DNA from: Prostheceraeus crozeri
Taxonomy: Eukaryota > Platyhelminthes > Polycladida > Euryleptidae
Assembly: GCA_907163375.1 (NCBI GenBank)
Contig: CAJQUW010007488.1
Location: 186,001 to 250,000 of the forward strand
Direction: 5' to 3'
DNA length: 64,000 nucleotides
Below, in pieces: positions 46,519 to 64,000 of the stretch. A program made the translations under genes and the position numbers. Below the pieces are notes generated by a model. That model was not told the DNA's origin and ran no database searches. It was given only the letters and a program-made list of their open reading frames with translations. Each line of letters starts with the position of its first letter. The first letter of the stretch is position 1.

Positions 46519-47109
46519 TTACAAAACTCTAATTCTCGTTGCAACAGTCTCGTGACGCCTGTTCATCAAAGGTTGATGGTAATTAATTAAACGAGCCTCC
46601 ACCAAACTTGCCTCAACCGAATCACGCACACGCTTTAAAATTTCTACATTAAAATCGTCAATGCTATTGACATTGCTACAAATATTTCTATGATCGCTTA
46701 AAGCGCTTGAATTGTTTTTATACTTAATACTGTTTTTGTGTTCGTTATATCTTAAATGAAATGGACGAGCAGTTTTACCGATATATTGGCCATTACAAAA
46801 TTTGCAAGTGAATTGATAAATTACACAAGTCACCTCACAGACATAATAAGAAGGCAATTTGTCACAATTATTGTGCTTATAGATCGGTCTATGACTGAAC
46901 ACATTACGGAGCTTTTTATTACCGGTACTAACAAAATTGATATCTAATTTGTACTTGCGAATACTGTAGTTTATTTTTCTTATAAGACTATCACTAACAA
47001 AAGGAAGTTTTAGAGTACACTTATTGGATTTTCCGTCTTTTTTGTGTTTCTTTTTTATTTGATTTTTCTGAGCCATTTTTATGTCTTGTTGAGAGTAACC
47101 GTTACGCAA
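46519..47109 (-). CDS. Penelope-like GIY-YIG endonuclease domain
   Basis: LKLPFVSDSLIRKINYSIRK, then a Cys-rich YYVCEVTCVIYQFTCKFC, NGQYIGKTARPFHLRYNEHK, SALSDHRNIC. The YQFTC...YIGKT pair is the GIY-YIG motif, with the catalytic Arg in TAR-P-FHLR-NEHK. It is preceded by basic KKKHKKDGK. This is the C-terminal endonuclease that nicks target DNA for Penelope retrotransposition. The frame carries no reverse transcriptase. Confidence 0.85.
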   Translation of the reverse strand: MRNGYSQQDIKMAQKNQIKKKHKKDGKSNKCTLKLPFVSDSLIRKINYSIRKYKLDINFVSTGNKKLRNVFSHRPIYKHNNCDKLPSYYVCEVTCVIYQFTCKFCNGQYIGKTARPFHLRYNEHKNSIKYKNNSSALSDHRNICSNVNSIDDFNVEILKRVRDSVEASLVEARLINYHQPLMNRRHETVATRIRVL

Positions 47110-47603
47110 TAAATTATCTTCGCACTTACTTATTGAATTGCACTGGTACTCATTCGGTAGAACTCAGCGCCAGAGTTCCTCCACCAAAAGTATCGTTACC
47201 AATTGAGAGAAAACTTCATTCCTTGGTTGAGATTGTTGATGGTCTTATAGAGCATGAGATGAAATATCCTTCGACAAGAAATAACCTTACATCGAGTGAG
47301 AGGACATTACTCAAAGAGATGAGAAAAGATGCTCATGTATATATCCCCAGTGATAAAGGCGGTGAAATGGTTGTGATGATGGAGAGCCATTACCAATTGT
47401 TAGCGGAGGAGCATCTTCAGGATATGAATACATATGAATTATTGGTGAAAGATCCCACTAATACAGAAGAAAAACAAATCAATGAATTGTGGAGGAGGGC
47501 CACTGTGAATTCCTTAGTGCCCAAGCGTATCGTCAAGAAACTCAAATCTATGCAGACTCGGGTTTCTTAATTTTACTTCCTCCCAAAAACCCACAAGCAA
47601 GTC

Positions 47604-48890
47604 ATGAGTATCAGACCGATTGTATCAAGCGTTGGGAGCACTTGCGAAAAAATGGCTTGGTTTATTCAACAAATTCTGAAACATTTCTTGATTAATGTAC
47701 CAGCACATCTGGAAAATACCTATCAATTGCTGTCAAGAATAAAGGAATTACCACAAAGTCAATTGATTGGAAAGACGCCCATCAGTCTGGATGTTGACAA
47801 TTTATATACAAACGTTGATGCTCAAGAAGCCATGGAGATTATCAGTAAATTGCTGAGAGATAAGTTTCATCAGAGAATATGGGGAATACATATTGATGAC
47901 ATTCTTGATATACTGACTTTCCTATTACAGAATAATTCATTCCATTATGAAGGAAAATTTTTCAGGCAAAAACGAGGATCGAAGATATCTCCCACTGTCG
48001 CTATTCTCGCTATGGACAATTTTGAACGCTCTTCGTTATTTTTGCGAACTCTAAACAATCCGTTGATCTTCCTTCGATATATAGATGACTGTTTCTTGTT
48101 AGTCGACCATGGAATTGATCTGCAAAGTCTCAATGTGAATATAAACAATATTCATCATAGTATAAAATTCAAGGTGGAGACGGTTGGTAGTGACGAATTT
48201 CTGCCAGTATTGGACACTGCAATCAAAATCGATGAAATGGGAATCGTACATCACAAATTTCATTGTAAAGATGCTAATCGTGGGTTATTTATTAATGCTA
48301 CTTCGGCTTTGCCAAATAATGTGAAAAATAATGCTGCAATCGAAGAGTTTCGACGCGTGAACCGTCTGTGCTCTAATGAGAACGACAGAGCTTTAGCAAC
48401 CACAAACTTGCGTTCGAAGCTTTCAAGAAACGGTTACTCTTCTAATGCCATTAATCGCTATGGATCAAGGGCCAAAAGGACTAATCAAAGACAAGCTCAA
48501 TATTCAACTAGTTCTTGTATTTTCAAAGTCCCATTCATAAGTGATAAATTTAATTACAGACTTCAGCGTGTTGTGAAATCTTCCGGACTCAATATCCGCA
48601 TTGTAAACAAACCTGCTAACAATCTTACGTCCCAACTTAGTAAGGTGAAGCGTTTTAAGTCTTGTTCGAAGCGTTCTTGTGCTATAAATGATCCCCCTAT
48701 CTGTAACGCTAAGAACGTTGTTTATAAAGGCATATGCACTGTTTGTAAAGCTTTCTATATTGGAAGCACTAGCCGCTTGTTCCACGACCGTGTCGCAGAG
48801 CATTTTCAGGCTAGTAGGGCAACGAGCATTTTCAAACATGCGAGTACACATAGCGAGTCCCCTAAAAAAACATTTTTACTTTTTCAGTAG
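47604..48890 (+). CDS. Penelope-like reverse transcriptase with GIY-YIG domain (partial)
   Basis: 428 codons open. Reverse transcriptase landmarks: SLDVDNLYTNV at residues 61-71, KRGSKISPTVA at 123-133 and catalytic YIDD at 159-162. A Cys cluster (SCSKRSC, ICNAK, ICTVC at about 353-381) precedes the GIY-YIG domain: VVYKGIC at 372-378, FYIGSTSRLFHDRVAEHF from 384. The upstream part of the element is at 47133-47570 (HVYIPSDKGGEMVVM), the conserved start of Penelope-type reverse transcriptases. A broken copy. Confidence 0.88.
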   Translation: MSIRPIVSSVGSTCEKMAWFIQQILKHFLINVPAHLENTYQLLSRIKELPQSQLIGKTPISLDVDNLYTNVDAQEAMEIISKLLRDKFHQRIWGIHIDDILDILTFLLQNNSFHYEGKFFRQKRGSKISPTVAILAMDNFERSSLFLRTLNNPLIFLRYIDDCFLLVDHGIDLQSLNVNINNIHHSIKFKVETVGSDEFLPVLDTAIKIDEMGIVHHKFHCKDANRGLFINATSALPNNVKNNAAIEEFRRVNRLCSNENDRALATTNLRSKLSRNGYSSNAINRYGSRAKRTNQRQAQYSTSSCIFKVPFISDKFNYRLQRVVKSSGLNIRIVNKPANNLTSQLSKVKRFKSCSKRSCAINDPPICNAKNVVYKGICTVCKAFYIGSTSRLFHDRVAEHFQASRATSIFKHASTHSESPKKTFLLFQ

Positions 48891-49230
48891 TTAGCAGACA
48901 CAACAGTGAAATTCGCTGCCGCATAGCTGAAGCTATGACAATAAAAAATTTAAATCCCTCTTTGAATAATCGGGAAGAGTTTATTGACTACACTATGTTC
49001 TTGATATAGCTTGCATGCCCTTTAATTTCCCTTTTGCACCTCCAAACTTGTATTTTTGACTTTTATTTCTTTACACGTGATCTTTCAGCTATCGAATGTC
49101 TTGCACTACTACTGTTCCAGATGACGGACATTTCACTCTGCGACTTGAAAGTTGGTGCTAGAGTTATGATCATGTTCTTCAGATATCGATGTCACGATGT
49201 ACTGCGTGTCAGGGTCACATTTTACTTAAC

Positions 49231-49265
49231 TCGTCTGAGGAAGCAGCAGGTCTGCGATACGTCGC
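49231..49265 (+). ncRNA. decayed hammerhead motif after Penelope element
   Basis: CTGAGGA, A, stem II GCAG/CTGC with loop CAGGT, then GATACGTC where GAAACGTC is expected. Its place, 340 bases after the endonuclease frame, fits a Penelope 3' region. Confidence 0.5.
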
Positions 49266-49421
49266 GATTAAACCACTAATTTGGCAGATTGGTTTTTATT
49301 TAAAAATTCGTGGATAACTTATGCGTCTGCCTCAACACGCCGTATCCGCTATTTCATTCGGTAGAAGATTGCTGTTCCTTAATTCAAGGTCTTTGAATTT
49401 TTGATTTAGGAAATTGGTTTT

Positions 49422-49486
49422 TACTGAATTAGGAAGCCAACTGTCTTTTTTTTTTAAAAAAAGACAGTTGGCTTCCTAATTCAGTA
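49422..49486. repeat. 65-bp almost loopless perfect palindrome
   Basis: TACTGAATTAGGAAGCC through a T-run, an A-run, and back to GGCTTCCTAATTCAGTA. Arms of about 31 bases. Confidence 0.9.
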
Positions 49487-49517
49487 GAAACTACAACTGT
49501 TGCAATCTTCTAGCGCA

Positions 49518-50248
49518 TGGACAGGGTGTCTATAGAACTGTTGCAAAAATTTCCCGGTTTTCCCAATCGGTCTAACCTCAGTTTCCCGAACAGGTTTGGA
49601 AAACAAATAGAAGGCTTGCAGGAAACAAATATGATTTTAAAGCATCTAACATACTATGCTCTAATGAAGGACCCCACCTTCTCAATGATCTAATCAGTGA
49701 ATAATTTTCACAAACTCAGGAGTTGCAAAGATGCTATTCAGCTGATCATGCTTTTAGAAATATCCATCGTTGCAACATCTCGGTAGCGCATCCCGTCATC
49801 AAATTGTAGGGCGACTAGTGATTCTTCGAGCCTGCCTACAGTTACAGATTCCTTGTTGATTTCCGTTCTAATTTCGTCTTTGTAAATCCGTTGCATGGTA
49901 TTAATAACAGATAGGAGGGTAATCAACACTGACGACCAAATATCATAAGAGAAATATTCTGTTGACACGCTTCAGTAAGGAAGGACAAGCGAGAAGGAAT
50001 CGTTTCACTTGGTAATTCTATTACTTTAGGGCTGGGGTGATTTTTCGGTACTGTCCCATCCGCACCGACGCATAGCAGGAGATATATTCTGTCCCAATAT
50101 TCCGTTGCAACCTTAATGTATGCTCACATTACGGATACAAAATGCTCGCATTACATTGAATGAAGGAAAAAGTTTTAAATTGCATTTATACCTTGATATA
50201 TTTCGAATGGTTATGACAAGTGATATGAGTCTAGAGATTTTTAGTTTT
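49518..50248. other. no gene; possible hAT end at 49518
   Basis: CAGGGTGTCTATAG at 49518 followed by TTTCCCGGTTTTCCC looks like a hAT terminus, but no partner end was found. A minus-strand open frame at 49738-49968 (EINKESVTVGRLEESLVAL) is unrecognised. The 3' UTR of UFM1 should also lie just below 50249. Confidence 0.4.
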
Positions 50249-63125
<12,877 letters not shown>

Positions 63126-63983
63126 CTGAAAGAAAACCAGAAAAATTCATATTGCACGACTGAAGCTGTTGTAGAAGGAAACTGACGCTCGAACCTAAGT
63201 AATGTAACAGCATACTACATTACAAACCACTGATGATCAATCATCAATCGGTCATGAAATGGTTGTGCATTCAAGTACAATAATAGCAAAAATCATCGGT
63301 TTATAAATACTAGTCAAGTCAAAGAATGATTAATTCCTGTCATTACAGAAGTCACTGATAGCAACACATAGCAACAAAGTATGAACAAAGGTATACTTTT
63401 GTCTCAGGATAATTCTTTTGTACCTCAATATTTGTAATAGCTGTAATTACTTAAATATATATCCAGTATGAGCATTATGAAAAGGGTAGGGGAGAGCGAG
63501 GAAGTATGGACCTCCCTGGATTAGGACGATGTAGCTTTTCTCCTTTTCCATAAATGAGTATCTCCATACCACTGCATGATGTCTCAAAGACCAAGGAATA
63601 AGAGTTGGTACCATATTTCCCATAAAAATATTATATGGAAATAAACAGTAAAAAAACCAAAATCAAGGACAATCGGACTTTTCAATTTTGGGTGTGAGGG
63701 ATGGCACACATGGTGAGTTTTAGGCCACCCACGAAATCCAATATCAGAAATATATAATATGTTTCTTAACAGATAATTGTGCCAGTTGTGATGCTTTGAA
63801 GTGTATAAAATCTTCTTTTATTATTGAAGGACGTGTTGAATTATTGAACTTGATAGTTTAATATTAGTTTGATAGTTTACAGATTTTATCAATTTAATAT
63901 CACACATTTGACATCACCACAGATTGACTACATGCTTGTTGGCAAATGTTCACGAAAGAAGGTTCAAAGAGTCCGAGTCATAC
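63126..63983. other. UFM1: presumed UFM1 first intron or upstream region
   Basis: No coding exon beyond the possible one at the window edge. No clear promoter motif. Confidence 0.4.
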
Positions 63984-64000
63984 CTGGAGAGCTGCAGCAT
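63984..64000 (-). CDS. UFM1: possible UFM1 exon 1 (partial, at window edge)
   Basis: On the minus strand the last 17 bases read ATGCTGCAGCTCTCCAG followed by a good GTATGA donor. Joined to exon 2 this stays in frame and would give MLQLSR before SKVSFK. The usual UFM1 starts MSKVSFK, so this may be chance, or part of a longer exon beyond the edge. Confidence 0.3.

Larger units (their letters stand above)
46454..47112 (-). mobile_element. Penelope-like element, 5'-truncated, minus strand
   Basis: GIY-YIG end plus hammerhead-like 3' motif. It abuts, in divergent orientation, a second truncated Penelope element starting near 47130. The endonuclease frame is open for 196 codons; reverse transcriptase is absent. 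Confidence 0.85.
47130..49265 (+). mobile_element. Penelope-like element with reverse transcriptase and GIY-YIG, 5'-truncated
   Basis: Reverse transcriptase and endonuclease regions in order on the plus strand, then a decayed hammerhead motif at 49231-49262. The copy is broken in a few places and lacks the 5' end. It starts within about 20 bases of the divergent copy at 46454-47112. Confidence 0.88.

Noticed and set aside
49738-49968. 76-codon minus-strand ORF as a gene downstream of UFM1
   Set aside because: Protein-like composition but no recognisable domain. It may be a transposon scrap near the hAT-like end at 49518.

Overview
This is an AT-rich, gene-poor stretch of animal nuclear DNA, most likely from a marine invertebrate. 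The evidence is spliced genes with GT-AG introns, two deeply conserved eukaryotic genes, and a dense load of Penelope-like retroelements, hammerhead ribozyme motifs, hAT, Tc1/mariner and Crypton-like transposons, a LINE, tRNA-derived SINEs and foldback repeats. I cannot name the species.

Only two host genes are firmly supported, both on the minus strand. MSH6 (mismatch repair) runs from a start codon at 31238 down to 11791. Seven exons keep phase exactly and encode the first 610 residues: PCNA-binding box, acidic linker, mismatch-binding domain with its Phe-x-Glu motif, and connector domain. The clamp and ATPase exons are not recognisable and probably lie beyond the left edge. UFM1 (ubiquitin-fold modifier) runs from 63125, or possibly the right edge, down to its stop at 50249 in tiny exons spread over 13 kb.

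Layout: 1-11 kb holds two CATACTATG-type satellite arrays, mariner and Penelope fragments and a hAT MITE. 11.8-31.2 kb is MSH6, whose introns hold a LINE, a hammerhead foldback element, a 1.65-kb foldback and a hAT MITE. 31.6-35.5 kb is a nested foldback: a large inverted repeat with a 2-kb hAT derivative in one arm and a small Penelope-like foldback in the other. 37-40 kb has a TTAA-type MITE, a Tc1 element with long inverted repeats and another hammerhead foldback. 44-45.6 kb is an intact tyrosine recombinase gene flanked by repeated dyad sites. 46.4-49.3 kb has two divergent Penelope-like elements. 50.2-64 kb is UFM1, with a 3.2-kb hAT element in its last intron.

The most striking theme is a set of four foldback insertions (17332-17894, 31579-35477, 34618-35409, 39631-40065). 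Each has inverted arms, an outward-facing hammerhead ribozyme-like motif in each arm, a one-sided extension of about 30-38 bases, and an 11-13 bp target duplication. Their ribozyme stem III segments are self-complementary, which suggests cleavage as dimers. One carries a Penelope-type GIY-YIG fragment, so I read the group as Penelope-derived and partly non-autonomous (retrozyme-like). The second candidate system is the lone tyrosine recombinase with dyad sites on both sides.
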